Source of the DNA: Knoellia sp. p5-6-4 | Lineage (GTDB): Bacteria > Actinomycetota > Actinomycetes > Actinomycetales > Dermatophilaceae | Assembly: GCF_029222705.1 (NCBI RefSeq) | Contig: NZ_JARGZF010000001.1 | Span: 988,437-1,052,436, forward strand | DNA length: 64,000 nucleotides | Reading direction: 5' to 3' | The notes under the pieces: model-generated | Seen by the model: only the letters and a program-made list of their open reading frames with translations | Databases searched by the model: none | What the model was told of the DNA's origin: nothing | Part shown: positions 17,966-26,069 of the stretch, in pieces | How the letters are laid out: each line of letters starts with the position of its first letter | Numbering within the stretch: the stretch's first letter is position 1 | Made by a program: the position numbers and the translations under genes

Positions 17966-19686
17966 CGCACACCCACCCGCGCGAGGTCGACCCAGCCGCC
18001 GAGCGCCTCGTTGGCGGCCAGGCCCGTCACCTCGGAACCCGCGGTGAACAGGGCCCGGTGCTGCACCAGGGGGACGTAGACGCCGGCGCGGACGAGGCTG
18101 GAGTCGAGCTCCGCCCAGGCCTGCTCGCGCCGCGTGCGGTCGCGGACGCCCTGGATCTCGGTCATCCGCGCGTTGGCCTTGTCGTCGGAGAAGCGGCCGT
18201 AGTCGCGCCCGGAGCCTGCGGCCGAGAGGTTGATCCTGCTGTCGAAGAGCGGGGGGAGGACGGTCGAGGCCGACGGCCAGTCGGCCGCCCAGTTGGCCCA
18301 GATGACCTCGCTCTCCCGGGTGCGTCCCGGCGACGAGACGGCCGCGAAGTAGTCCTTCTCGACCGGCTGGAGCGCGATGTCGAAGCCCGCGGCCTCCCAG
18401 CCGTTCTCCAGCGCTGCCATCGCCTTGTCGGCGGTCGGGGTCGACCGGTAGGCGACCCGCAGCCGCACGGGCAGCGTCAGGCCGCTGTCCCGCAGCAGCG
18501 CGCGGGCCACCGCCGTGTTGCCCCGTGGCCCCGCCTCGAGCAGGTCGCTGCCGGGGTGCTCCGGCACCGCGCCCCCCACGACCGAGTACGCCGGCGTCGC
18601 CGCGGTGGGGCCACCCAGGGCGGTGACGTAGCCCTCGCGGTTGGTGGCCACCGCCAGCGCCTGGCGGGCCTCGGCCTTGGTGAGCGGGCCGCGCGCCACG
18701 TTGACGGCCAGGTAGTCGACCAGGGCGAGACGGGGGTTCACCGACCGGCTTCGCAGGCGGTCACTGCTCGTGATGCTGTGCTGCATGGCCGGTGGGGCCG
18801 AGTCGAGCGCGACGGCGCGCCGGTTCTCGTCGTCGTCGGCCATGATGTGCTGGGTCGCGGTCTGCGCCTCCACCCCCTCCTGGTAGCGGATCAGCGCGGC
18901 GGTCGGTCGGCGCACCGGGTCGGAGGCCTGCTGCCAGTGGGGGTTGCGCTCGAAGGTGCCGCCCGTGCCCTCGTCCCAGCCGCCCTTGAGCAGGTAGGGC
19001 CCGTTGGAGAACACGGCGTGCTTGGACGCCTCCCTCTTGTCGGCGCTCTTCTTGTAGGGGGCGAAGGGCGCCAGCGAGACCATCTGGCTGAAGTCGGCGC
19101 GCGGCTCCGTGAGCCGGAACGTGATGGTGCGGCCCTTGCAGGACACCGCCTTGTCGAAGGCCCTGGCACCAGAGCCGCCCGCGCCGCTCCATGGCCCGCG
19201 GTAGGTCGCGCTGCCGTCGGCCTTCTTCGGCAGGTCGAGCGCGGCCAGCGGGTAGTTCAGGCCCTCGGTGGCGATGGGCTCGGCGAACGAGCGGGCCACG
19301 CCGTAGCGCACGTCCTCGCAGGTGACCGGCGAGCCGTCCTGCCAGGAAACGCCGTCGCGCAGCGTGAACGACCAGGTCCGCAGGTCCTTGCTCGGCCGGC
19401 CGGTGTCCGTGGCCAGGTCGCCCACGAGGCGACTCTGCTCAGCGGCGTCGGCACCCGCCGGGAAGGCCGTGAGCGTGCGCATGAAGACCCGCCCCGCGAA
19501 GGCCATGTCCTTCTGCGAGGTCATCCGCTGCGGGTCCCAGGTCGCGGCCGGGCCGAGCGAGACCGCGGTGAGGGTCCCCTCGTCGGTGCCGCCGGCCTGG
19601 TCGAAGGAGACCGCCGAGCAGCCCGCAGCGAGCGCCGGGGCCACCAGGGCCCCGACGGCGCCGAGCAGTCGTCGCGTGGAGCGCAT
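17962..19686 (-). CDS. Peptide-type ABC transporter substrate-binding lipoprotein
   Basis: A 574-residue family 5 solute-binding protein. The signal peptide ends in LAAGC with lipid-anchored Cys23, so the protein should sit on the outer face of the membrane. Typical segments are DLRTWSFTLRDGVSWQDGSPVTCEDVRYGV, FSNGPYLLKGGWDEGTGGTFERNPHW and a C-terminal ESEVIWANWAADWPSA. It has no permease or ATPase genes around it and lies between typA and mshB, three bases after typA. It may use the core of another Dpp/Opp importer (such as the one at 25-29 kb) or act as a stand-alone peptide sensor. Ligand unknown. Confidence 0.85.
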   Translation of the reverse strand: MRSTRRLLGAVGALVAPALAAGCSAVSFDQAGGTDEGTLTAVSLGPAATWDPQRMTSQKDMAFAGRVFMRTLTAFPAGADAAEQSRLVGDLATDTGRPSKDLRTWSFTLRDGVSWQDGSPVTCEDVRYGVARSFAEPIATEGLNYPLAALDLPKKADGSATYRGPWSGAGGSGARAFDKAVSCKGRTITFRLTEPRADFSQMVSLAPFAPYKKSADKREASKHAVFSNGPYLLKGGWDEGTGGTFERNPHWQQASDPVRRPTAALIRYQEGVEAQTATQHIMADDDENRRAVALDSAPPAMQHSITSSDRLRSRSVNPRLALVDYLAVNVARGPLTKAEARQALAVATNREGYVTALGGPTAATPAYSVVGGAVPEHPGSDLLEAGPRGNTAVARALLRDSGLTLPVRLRVAYRSTPTADKAMAALENGWEAAGFDIALQPVEKDYFAAVSSPGRTRESEVIWANWAADWPSASTVLPPLFDSRINLSAAGSGRDYGRFSDDKANARMTEIQGVRDRTRREQAWAELDSSLVRAGVYVPLVQHRALFTAGSEVTGLAANEALGGWVDLARVGVR

Positions 19687-19689
19687 GCC

Positions 19690-21573
19690 CTACCGGTTGC
19701 GGGCCCGCGCCGCCGTCCGGGCTCGCACCGTCTGGTCCAGCTCGACCTTGCGGATGCGCACGGCCTCGGGGGTGACCTCGACGCACTCGTCCTCGCGGCA
19801 GAACTCCAGCGACTGCTCGAGGCTGAGCTTGCGGGCGGGCACGATCTTCTCGAAGTTGTCGGCCGAGGAGGCGCGCACGTTGGTGAGCTTCTTCTCCTTG
19901 GTGATGTTGACGTCCATGTCGTCGGCGCGGCTGTTCTCGCCGACGATCATGCCCTCGTAGACCTCGGTGCCCGGCTCGACGAACAGCGTGCCGCGCTCCT
20001 GGAGGTTCACCATCGCGTAGGCGGTCACGGCGCCGGTGCGGTCGGCGACGAGCGAGCCGCTCGTGCGGGTCGTGATGGTGCCGAACCAGGGCTCGTAGTC
20101 CTCGAACACGTGGTGGGCGATGCCCGTGCCGCGGGTCTCGGTGAGGAACTCGGTGCGGAAGCCGATGAGCCCGCGCGACGGGACGAGGAACTCCATGCGG
20201 ATCCAGCCCGTGCCGTGGTTGGTCATCTGCTCCATGCGGCCCTTGCGGGCGGCGAGGATCTGGGTGATCGCCCCGAGGAACTCCTCGGGGGTGTCGATGG
20301 TGAGCCGCTCGACGGGCTCGTGCAGCTTGCCGTCGACCTCGCGTGTGACCACCTGGGGCTTGCCGACGGTCAGCTCGTAGCCCTCGCGGCGCATCTGCTC
20401 CACGAGGATGGCCAGCGCGAGCTCGCCCCGGCCCTGGACCTCCCAGGCGTCGGGGCGCTCGGTGGGCAGCACCCGCAGCGACACGTTGCCGACGAGCTCC
20501 TTGTCGAGGCGGTCCTTGACCATGCGGGCGGTGACCTTGGCTCCGCGCACCCGGCCGACCATGGGGCTGGTGTTGGTGCCGATGGTCATCGAGATGGCGG
20601 GCTCGTCGACGGTGATGACCGCCAGCGGGACGGGGTTCTCGGCGTCGGCCAGGGTCTCGCCGATCATGATGTCGGCGATGCCCGCGATGGCGATGATGTC
20701 GCCGGGGCCGGCCTCGTCGGCGGGCTTGCGCTCGAGGGCCTCGGTCATGAGCAGCTCGGTGATCTTGACCCGCTCGATGGAGCCGTCGATCTTGCACCAG
20801 GCGACCTGCTGGCCCTTGCGGATCGTGCCGTTGTGCACCCGCAGCAGCGCCAGGCGCCCGAGGAAGTTGGAGGCGTCGAGGTTGGTGACGTGGGCCTGCA
20901 GGGGGGCCTCGTCGTCGTAGGTGGGGGCCGGGATGGTCTGGAGGATCGTGGTGAACAGCGCCTCGAGGTCGTCCGCGTCCGGCAGGCCGCCGTTCTCGGG
21001 GCGGTTCAGCGAGGCGCGCCCGGCCTTGGCGGAGGCGTAGACGATCGGGAACTCGATCTGGCTCTCGTCGGCGTCGAGGTCCATGAAGAGCTCGTAGACC
21101 TCGTCGACGACCTCCTGGATGCGCGAGTCGGGCCGGTCCACCTTGTTGATGCACAGGACGACCGGCATCTTCGCCGCGAGCGCCTTGCGCAACACGAAGC
21201 GGGTCTGCGGCAGCGGGCCCTCGGAGGCGTCGACGAGCAGCACGACACCGTCGACCATGGACAGGCCTCGCTCGACCTCGCCACCGAAGTCGGCGTGGCC
21301 GGGGGTGTCGATGATGTTGATGGTGACGCCGTCGGTGAGGCCGGCGTCCGCCGCCGCCTTTCCGGCATACCGGATGGCGGTGTTCTTCGCGAGGATGGTG
21401 ATGCCCTTCTCCCGCTCGAGGTCACCGCTGTCCATCGCGCGCTCGTCGACGTGCTGGTGCTCGCCGAACGCGCCAGCCTCCCAGAGCATCTTGTCGACCA
21501 GCGTGGTCTTTCCGTGGTCGACGTGGGCAACGATGGCGACATTGCGGATGTCACCGCGGGTCTTCATGGGCAT
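19690..21573 (-). CDS. typA: Translational GTPase TypA/BipA
   Basis: A 627-residue elongation-factor-like GTPase that binds the ribosome and is needed for assembly or stress growth. G1 is AHVDHGKTT (residues 16-24); switch II has DTPGHADFGG, G4 NKVD, and the C-terminal BipA-specific domain contains RGLIGFRTEFLTETRGTG and the charged QSLEFCREDE segment. Length is normal for TypA. The chosen ATG at 21573 lies ten bases after GAGAG; ATGs at 21582 and 21567 are alternatives. It is the first gene of a five-gene operon (typA, binding lipoprotein, mshB, flavin reductase, vanW). Confidence 0.95.
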   Translation of the reverse strand: MPMKTRGDIRNVAIVAHVDHGKTTLVDKMLWEAGAFGEHQHVDERAMDSGDLEREKGITILAKNTAIRYAGKAAADAGLTDGVTINIIDTPGHADFGGEVERGLSMVDGVVLLVDASEGPLPQTRFVLRKALAAKMPVVLCINKVDRPDSRIQEVVDEVYELFMDLDADESQIEFPIVYASAKAGRASLNRPENGGLPDADDLEALFTTILQTIPAPTYDDEAPLQAHVTNLDASNFLGRLALLRVHNGTIRKGQQVAWCKIDGSIERVKITELLMTEALERKPADEAGPGDIIAIAGIADIMIGETLADAENPVPLAVITVDEPAISMTIGTNTSPMVGRVRGAKVTARMVKDRLDKELVGNVSLRVLPTERPDAWEVQGRGELALAILVEQMRREGYELTVGKPQVVTREVDGKLHEPVERLTIDTPEEFLGAITQILAARKGRMEQMTNHGTGWIRMEFLVPSRGLIGFRTEFLTETRGTGIAHHVFEDYEPWFGTITTRTSGSLVADRTGAVTAYAMVNLQERGTLFVEPGTEVYEGMIVGENSRADDMDVNITKEKKLTNVRASSADNFEKIVPARKLSLEQSLEFCREDECVEVTPEAVRIRKVELDQTVRARTAARARNR

Positions 21574-21684
21574 GGCGGACATTCTCTCAGGGATTTGCCC
21601 GTGCTCCGAACCACCGCCGTGCGGGCGGTGACCTCGGGCACACCGGCGGGTATGCCGTGGCACCGGGCCGCGGGGCACCGCGCC

Positions 21685-22005
21685 TCACCGGAACGCGTCG
21701 AAGCGGCGCACCAGGGCGCGCAGTGCCGCGATCTCCGCCGCCAGGGCCCGACGGCCCTCCGGGGTGATGCTGACCCAGCTGCGGGGCCGTCTTCCCTCGA
21801 ACACCTTCTCCAGGGCCACGAGGTCCTGGCTGCCCAGCACCTCGAGGTGCCGGCCCAGGTTGCCGTCGGTCAGGCCCAGCACCTTCTTCAGGTAGGCGAA
21901 GTCGGCCCGGTCGGACTCGTCGAGGATCGTGAGGATGCCGAGCCGGGCCCGCTGGTGGACGGTGTCGTCGAGGCCTGAGGTGGGATGGGGCTCCGGCGAG
22001 CTCAC
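21685..22005 (-). CDS. Winged-helix transcriptional regulator (HTH_34 type)
   Basis: A 106-residue protein whose whole length is a winged-helix domain: HQRARLGILTILDESDRADFAYLKKVLGLTDGNLGRHLEVL, then a wing (GRRPRSWVSITPEGRRAL) and a C-terminal helix. This matches the small DNA-binding family that sits beside integral membrane partners and often controls its own operon. The GTG at 22005 overlaps the upstream membrane protein stop (GTGA). A perfect inverted repeat upstream of the operon (22625-22641) is a candidate autoregulatory site. Effector unknown. Confidence 0.85.
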   Translation of the reverse strand: MSSPEPHPTSGLDDTVHQRARLGILTILDESDRADFAYLKKVLGLTDGNLGRHLEVLGSQDLVALEKVFEGRRPRSWVSITPEGRRALAAEIAALRALVRRFDAFR

Positions 22006-22595
22006 CCTCGCTCCCGGCGGAGCGCCGCGAGGCCCGCGCCGGCCGCCAGTGCGGCCAGCGCCAGGTGGGTGAGCACCGGTGCGCCCTCGAAGAAGCCCCC
22101 GCGGGGGGCCTGGTAGTCGCCCAGCCACCGGTTCAGCTCGTAGAGCCGGTTGTCGAAGAAGCCGAGCTGGGTCAGGGCCCCGAGCACCCCGAGGAGAAGG
22201 GACCAGCCGGCGAGGTAGCGGTTGCGCTGGGCCAGCCCCAGGCCGAGCAGGACCGCACTCGCGGCGGCCACGGGCGCCAGGAAGAGCAGCGGGAAGACGA
22301 GCAGGAGGGCGGCGGCCACCACTACCGCACCCACGCCGTAGCCCCGCTCGGGACGACCCACCCCCGTCGCGCGCGACGCACGGCGGTGCCACCAGCGCAG
22401 GGCCAGGAAGAGCGTGGGCGTGGCGAGCAGCCAGTAGACGACCCCGCCGCTGCCCCTCGAGCCCGCGAGCGGCGCGCCGCCCGCGACGAGCACGGCCAGC
22501 CCGATCAGCGGCACGGACGAGAGGTGCTGGTCGCCGCGCGCCCGGGCGCGCAGGCGGTCCTGCTCCGACAGCAGGCCGATCTCCTCCAGTGACAT
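22002..22595 (-). CDS. Membrane protein paired with HTH_34 regulator
   Basis: A 197-residue polytopic protein with about five hydrophobic segments after a charged cytoplasmic start (SLEEIGLLSEQDRLRARARGDQ). It is not similar to a transporter family I can name; actinobacterial and firmicute genomes often pair such a protein with a small winged-helix regulator, as here. The ATG at 22595 follows GGAGG at good spacing. First gene of a two-gene operon with the regulator, which overlaps its stop. A role as sensor or modulator of the regulator is inference from the pairing. Confidence 0.75.
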   Translation of the reverse strand: MSLEEIGLLSEQDRLRARARGDQHLSSVPLIGLAVLVAGGAPLAGSRGSGGVVYWLLATPTLFLALRWWHRRASRATGVGRPERGYGVGAVVVAAALLLVFPLLFLAPVAAASAVLLGLGLAQRNRYLAGWSLLLGVLGALTQLGFFDNRLYELNRWLGDYQAPRGGFFEGAPVLTHLALAALAAGAGLAALRRERG

Positions 22596-22624
22596 GAGCC
22601 TCCGCTCTCCTCGATGTGGAGCCA

Positions 22625-22641
22625 ACTCTGCAACGCAGAGT
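22625..22641. promoter_or_regulatory. Candidate operator palindrome ACTCTGC-AAC-GCAGAGT
   Basis: A perfect 7-bp inverted repeat around a 3-base centre lies 30-46 bases upstream of the membrane-protein/HTH_34 operon start. The position would overlap a promoter. It is a plausible binding site for the regulator encoded in the same operon; nothing else in the gap explains it. Confidence 0.45.
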
Positions 22642-22650
22642 GGTCTGCGG

Positions 22651-23091
22651 TCAAGAGGGCCTGAGGCGCTCCTCGACCGCACGCACGATGGGCAGGTCCG
22701 CCGGGAGCCAGGGCACGGCATACAGGCTGTCGCGGCCCAGCCAGCGGAGCACGTCGTGGTCCTCGAGGGGCTGTGGCTCGCCGTCGACGACCACGGCCCA
22801 CCACACCCAGATGACGAAGTCGTCGCCCAGCGGCCAGCCCCCGCGCTCGAGCGGGCCCTCGAGCAGCTCGCCGAGCTCGACCTCGACGCCGAGCTCCTCG
22901 CGCAGCTCGCGCCGCAGGGCCTCGGCGTGCTCCTCACCCGGGTCGACCTTGCCGCCGGGGAACTCCCAGCCGCCGGCGAGGGCCGAGGGCTCGGTGCGCC
23001 GAGCCGAGAGCAGCAGCCCCGGCCGTCGCAGGTCGTCGACGATGGCCGCCCCCACGACCTCGCGGCGCGTGCCGCCCTCCCCTGGCCCCAT
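22651..23091 (-). CDS. Nudix hydrolase, MutT-like (8-oxo-dGTP diphosphatase type)
   Basis: A 146-residue Nudix protein. The Nudix box GGKVDPGEEHAEALRRELREELG (about residues 45-67) is complete, including REELG with the metal-binding glutamates. The upstream GLLLSARRTEPSALAGGWEFPG strand is characteristic of MutT, which removes 8-oxo-dGTP from the nucleotide pool to prevent A:T to C:G mutations. The C-terminal LRWLGRDSLYAVPWLPADLPIV segment also fits. It is a single gene; the ATG at 23091 comes just after the divergent start region of the importer operon. Substrate not proven. Confidence 0.88.
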   Translation of the reverse strand: MGPGEGGTRREVVGAAIVDDLRRPGLLLSARRTEPSALAGGWEFPGGKVDPGEEHAEALRRELREELGVEVELGELLEGPLERGGWPLGDDFVIWVWWAVVVDGEPQPLEDHDVLRWLGRDSLYAVPWLPADLPIVRAVEERLRPS

Positions 23092-23107
23092 CGTGTTTCA
23101 CTCCGGT

Positions 23108-23146
23108 AAATATCTGCGGCACGGCCCCGTGCCCACCGCATATCTC
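23108..23146. promoter_or_regulatory. Inverted and direct repeats upstream of the peptide importer
   Basis: A 7-bp inverted repeat GGCACGG/CCGTGCC (23118-23124 and 23127-23133, 2-base gap) is flanked by two copies of ATATCT (23110-23115, 23140-23145) and by TGCGG/CCGCA. AT-rich words are rare in this DNA, so this symmetric block between divergent genes is a plausible operator for the dipeptide importer operon. The gap is too short for a stable RNA hairpin. Confidence 0.35.
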
Positions 23147-23267
23147 GCTAGTGTCAGCGACCAACCGTAGAAGACGTGCTGTCACGACCTGCGGCTCACC
23201 ACTCACAACGCACATCCTGGGCGCCCGACCGGGCTCCCGGGAGTTCGCACACCAAGCGAGGTATTCG

Positions 23268-24944
23268 ATGAAGTACACGCGGAAGGCGACTCCGGTCGTC
23301 TTGGCGACGACGCTGGCCCTGACGCTGGCGGCCTGCGCCCAGTCGGAGCGCGAATCCGGCGGCGAGAACACCGCGGGCGGCGGTGACACCAAGGACACCT
23401 TCACCTTCGGTGCGGCCGGCGCTCCCGAGGTCTTCGACCCCTTCTACGCCACTGACGGCGAGACCTTCCGGATCACCCGCCAGATGATGGAGGGGCTGGT
23501 CGGCATCAAGGCCGGCACCGCCGAGGTCGAGCCCGAGCTCGCCGAGAAGTGGGAGCCCTCCGACGACGGCAAGACCTGGACCTTCACCCTGCGCAAGGGT
23601 GTGAAGTTCACCGACGGCGAGCCCTTCAACGCCGAGGCCGTCTGCTACAACTTCGAGCGCATGTTCGACCAGAACGCGGCCGCCCAGGCGGGCCCGGCCG
23701 AGTACTGGGGCTACACGATGGGTGCCTTCAAGGACAAGGCCGCCGAGTCGCTGTTCCAGGGCTGCGAGGCCAAGGACGAGTCGACCGCCGTGCTCAAGGT
23801 CGCCCGCGCCACCTCGAAGTTCCCGACCATGCTGTCGCTGGACTCCTTCTCCATGCAGTCGCCGAAGGCGCTCGAGGCGGGCAAGGCCAACGACGTCAAG
23901 ACCCAGGGTGAGGGCTTCGCCTACCCGGCCTACTCGCAGGCCCCCGTCGGCACCGGCCCCTACAAGCTCGACAAGTACGACGAGGCCAACAAGACGGTCA
24001 CGCTCGTGCGCAACGACGACTACTGGGGCGAGAAGGCCAAGACCTCGAAGATCATCTTCAAGATCATCCCCGACGAGAGCACCCGTCGCCAGGAGCTCAA
24101 GGCCGGCAGCATCGACGCCTACGACCTGCCGAACCCGGTGGACTGGAAGGGTCTCGAGGCCGACGGCAACAAGGTCGAGGTGCGTCCCGCGTTCAACATC
24201 CTCTACATGGGCCTGAACCCGGAGAAGAACCCGAAGCTCAAGGACATCAAGGTCCGCCAGGCCCTCTACCACGCCCTCAACCGGGACCAGCTGGTCAAGA
24301 CCCAGCTGCCCGAGGGCGCGACGGTGGCCACCCAGTTCATGCCTGAGGCGGTCAAGGGCTACAACAAGGACCTGCAGCCCTACGCCTACGACCCCGAGAA
24401 GGCCAAGAGCCTGCTCGCCGAGGCCGGCGCCACGGGCATGAGCCTGACCTTCGCGTACCCGTCCGAGGTCTCGCGCCCCTACATGCCGAACCCGCAGAAG
24501 ATCCACGACGCGCTGCGCACGGACCTCGAGAAGGTCGGCATCAAGGTCAACGTCGTCACCAAGCCGTGGAACGGCGGCTACCTCGACGGTGTCGACAACG
24601 GTCAGTTCGACGCCTGGCTGCTCGGCTGGACCGGCGACTACGACTCGGCCGACAACTTCATCGGCACCTTCTTCGGCAACCTGTCGGTCAACGACTTCCA
24701 CACCAAGGTCACCGACTACGGCAAGAAGCTGTCCGAGGACCTCGCCAAGGCCGACGGCATCGTCGACGAGGCGGAGCGCACCAAGGCCTACGAAGAGGTC
24801 AACAAGCAGATCATGGAGGAGTACCTCCCGGGTCTGGCGATCAGCCACTCGCCGCCGGCGCTCGTCACCGGCCCGAAGGTCGAGGGCGTCGTCCCGTCGC
24901 CGCTGACGGCGGAGGAGTTCTCCGGCGTGACCGTCGGCAAGTAA
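23268..24944 (+). CDS. Peptide ABC transporter substrate-binding lipoprotein
   Basis: A 558-residue family 5 solute-binding protein, the capture subunit of the importer encoded downstream. The signal peptide ends in LAAC, so Cys23 is lipidated; a low-complexity SGGENTAGGGD linker follows. Domain signatures include PELAEKWEPSDDGKTWTFTLRKGVKFTDGEPF, APVGTGPYKL and the C-terminal YLPGLAISHSPPALV. The ATG at 23268 lies seven bases after GAGG. Codon choice is strongly biased to G/C-ending codons even by local standards, consistent with high expression. Likely ligands are di- or oligopeptides, judged from family only. Confidence 0.93.
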   Translation: MKYTRKATPVVLATTLALTLAACAQSERESGGENTAGGGDTKDTFTFGAAGAPEVFDPFYATDGETFRITRQMMEGLVGIKAGTAEVEPELAEKWEPSDDGKTWTFTLRKGVKFTDGEPFNAEAVCYNFERMFDQNAAAQAGPAEYWGYTMGAFKDKAAESLFQGCEAKDESTAVLKVARATSKFPTMLSLDSFSMQSPKALEAGKANDVKTQGEGFAYPAYSQAPVGTGPYKLDKYDEANKTVTLVRNDDYWGEKAKTSKIIFKIIPDESTRRQELKAGSIDAYDLPNPVDWKGLEADGNKVEVRPAFNILYMGLNPEKNPKLKDIKVRQALYHALNRDQLVKTQLPEGATVATQFMPEAVKGYNKDLQPYAYDPEKAKSLLAEAGATGMSLTFAYPSEVSRPYMPNPQKIHDALRTDLEKVGIKVNVVTKPWNGGYLDGVDNGQFDAWLLGWTGDYDSADNFIGTFFGNLSVNDFHTKVTDYGKKLSEDLAKADGIVDEAERTKAYEEVNKQIMEEYLPGLAISHSPPALVTGPKVEGVVPSPLTAEEFSGVTVGK

Positions 24945-24990
24945 GGTGACCGCCGTTCTCTAGACGGCAAGCACCATCCAGGCAGTGCCC

Positions 24991-25026
24991 GGTGGCCGTC
25001 CCAGCACATACGCTGGGGCGGCCACC
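24991..25026 (+). terminator. Intra-operon hairpin between binding protein and permease (attenuator)
   Basis: A 15-bp stem with one G-U pair (24991-25005 with 25012-25026) and a 6-base loop lies in the 109-base gap between the binding-protein and first permease genes. Such hairpins cut or stabilise messages so that the binding protein is made in excess over the membrane parts. There is no U tract, so partial termination or 3'-end protection are both possible. Confidence 0.7.
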
Positions 25027-25053
25027 GTCACGAAGGAGTGAGGAGACCACCGC

Positions 25054-26064
25054 GTGCTGAGGTTCATTGTGCGGCGACTGATCCAGATGGTGGGGGTGGT
25101 CATCGTCCTGTCGCTGCTGCTGTTCATCTGGCTGAGATCCCTGCCGGGGGGCACGGTCTCGGCCATGCTGGGTGACCGCGCGACCCCGGAGTCGACGGCC
25201 CGGCTGACCAAGGAGCTCGGGCTCGACCAGCCCATCTGGGTGCAGTACGGCCGCTTCGTGCAGCGGGTGCTGAGCGGTGACTTCGGCGTCTCCACGGGCG
25301 TCCTGCCCGGCCGTGACGCCCTCGACATCTTCCTGACCCGCATGCCGGCCACCATCGAGCTGGCCATCGTCGCGATGGTCATCGCGATCGCCGCGGGCAT
25401 CCCGCTCGGCTACGTCGCTGCCCGTCGTCGCGGATCGGCCCTCGACAACACCTCGATCGTGGGGTCGCTCGTCGGGGTCGCGGTGCCGGTCTTCTTCCTG
25501 GCGTTCGTCCTCAAGTTCATCTTCGCCGAGGAGCTCGGCGTGCTGCCCGTGTCGGGCCGCCAGAGCACCGGCATCGACGCGACCCGGGTCACCGGGTTCT
25601 TCGTGCTCGACGGCGTGCTCACCCGGGAGTGGGACGCGGCCTGGGACTCGTTCAAGCACCTGATCCTGCCCGCGCTGGCCCTGTCGAGCATCCCGTTCGC
25701 GGTGATCTTCCGCATCACGCGCGCCTCGGTGCTCGAGGTGATGGACGAGGACTACGTGCGCACCGCAGAGTCCAAGGGCCTGGCCAACAGCACCATCCGT
25801 GGCCGCCACATCCTGCGCAACGCGCTGCTGCCCGTCATCACGACCATCGGCCTGCAGACCGGTGGCCTCCTGGTCGGAGCCGTGCTCACCGAACGGGTCT
25901 TCTCGTGGGGCGGCATCGGCGACGCCCTCGCGAACGCGTTCACGCTGCGCGACTACGCCGTCCTCCAGATCCTCATCCTGGCGGCGGCCGTCACCTTCGT
26001 GGTGATCAACCTGATCGTCGACGTCGCCTACGCCGTCATCGACCCGCGCGTCCGCACGAGGTGA
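25054..26064 (+). CDS. Dipeptide/oligopeptide ABC transporter permease (DppB/OppB type)
   Basis: A 336-residue inner-membrane permease with six predicted helices. The N-terminal helix is RRLIQMVGVVIVLSLLLFIWL, and the family signature ELGLDQPIWVQYGRFVQRVLSGDFG follows. The EAA loop (EDYVRTAESKGLANSTIRGRHILRNALLP, about 235-262) docks with the ATPase. The GTG at 25054 follows AGGAG. It forms a heterodimer with the next gene product. Stop and next start are adjacent (GTGA then ATG). Confidence 0.94.
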   Translation: MLRFIVRRLIQMVGVVIVLSLLLFIWLRSLPGGTVSAMLGDRATPESTARLTKELGLDQPIWVQYGRFVQRVLSGDFGVSTGVLPGRDALDIFLTRMPATIELAIVAMVIAIAAGIPLGYVAARRRGSALDNTSIVGSLVGVAVPVFFLAFVLKFIFAEELGVLPVSGRQSTGIDATRVTGFFVLDGVLTREWDAAWDSFKHLILPALALSSIPFAVIFRITRASVLEVMDEDYVRTAESKGLANSTIRGRHILRNALLPVITTIGLQTGGLLVGAVLTERVFSWGGIGDALANAFTLRDYAVLQILILAAAVTFVVINLIVDVAYAVIDPRVRTR

Positions 26065-26069
26065 GCCCC

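Noticed and set aside
18058-21978. A 1306-codon open plus-strand frame
   Set aside because: It lies antisense to the binding lipoprotein and typA, which have clear motifs and coupling. Long antisense frames are expected at this GC content.
23196-24848. A 550-codon minus-strand frame
   Set aside because: Exact antisense of the importer lipoprotein; composition is the mirror of its codon bias and no motif is present.
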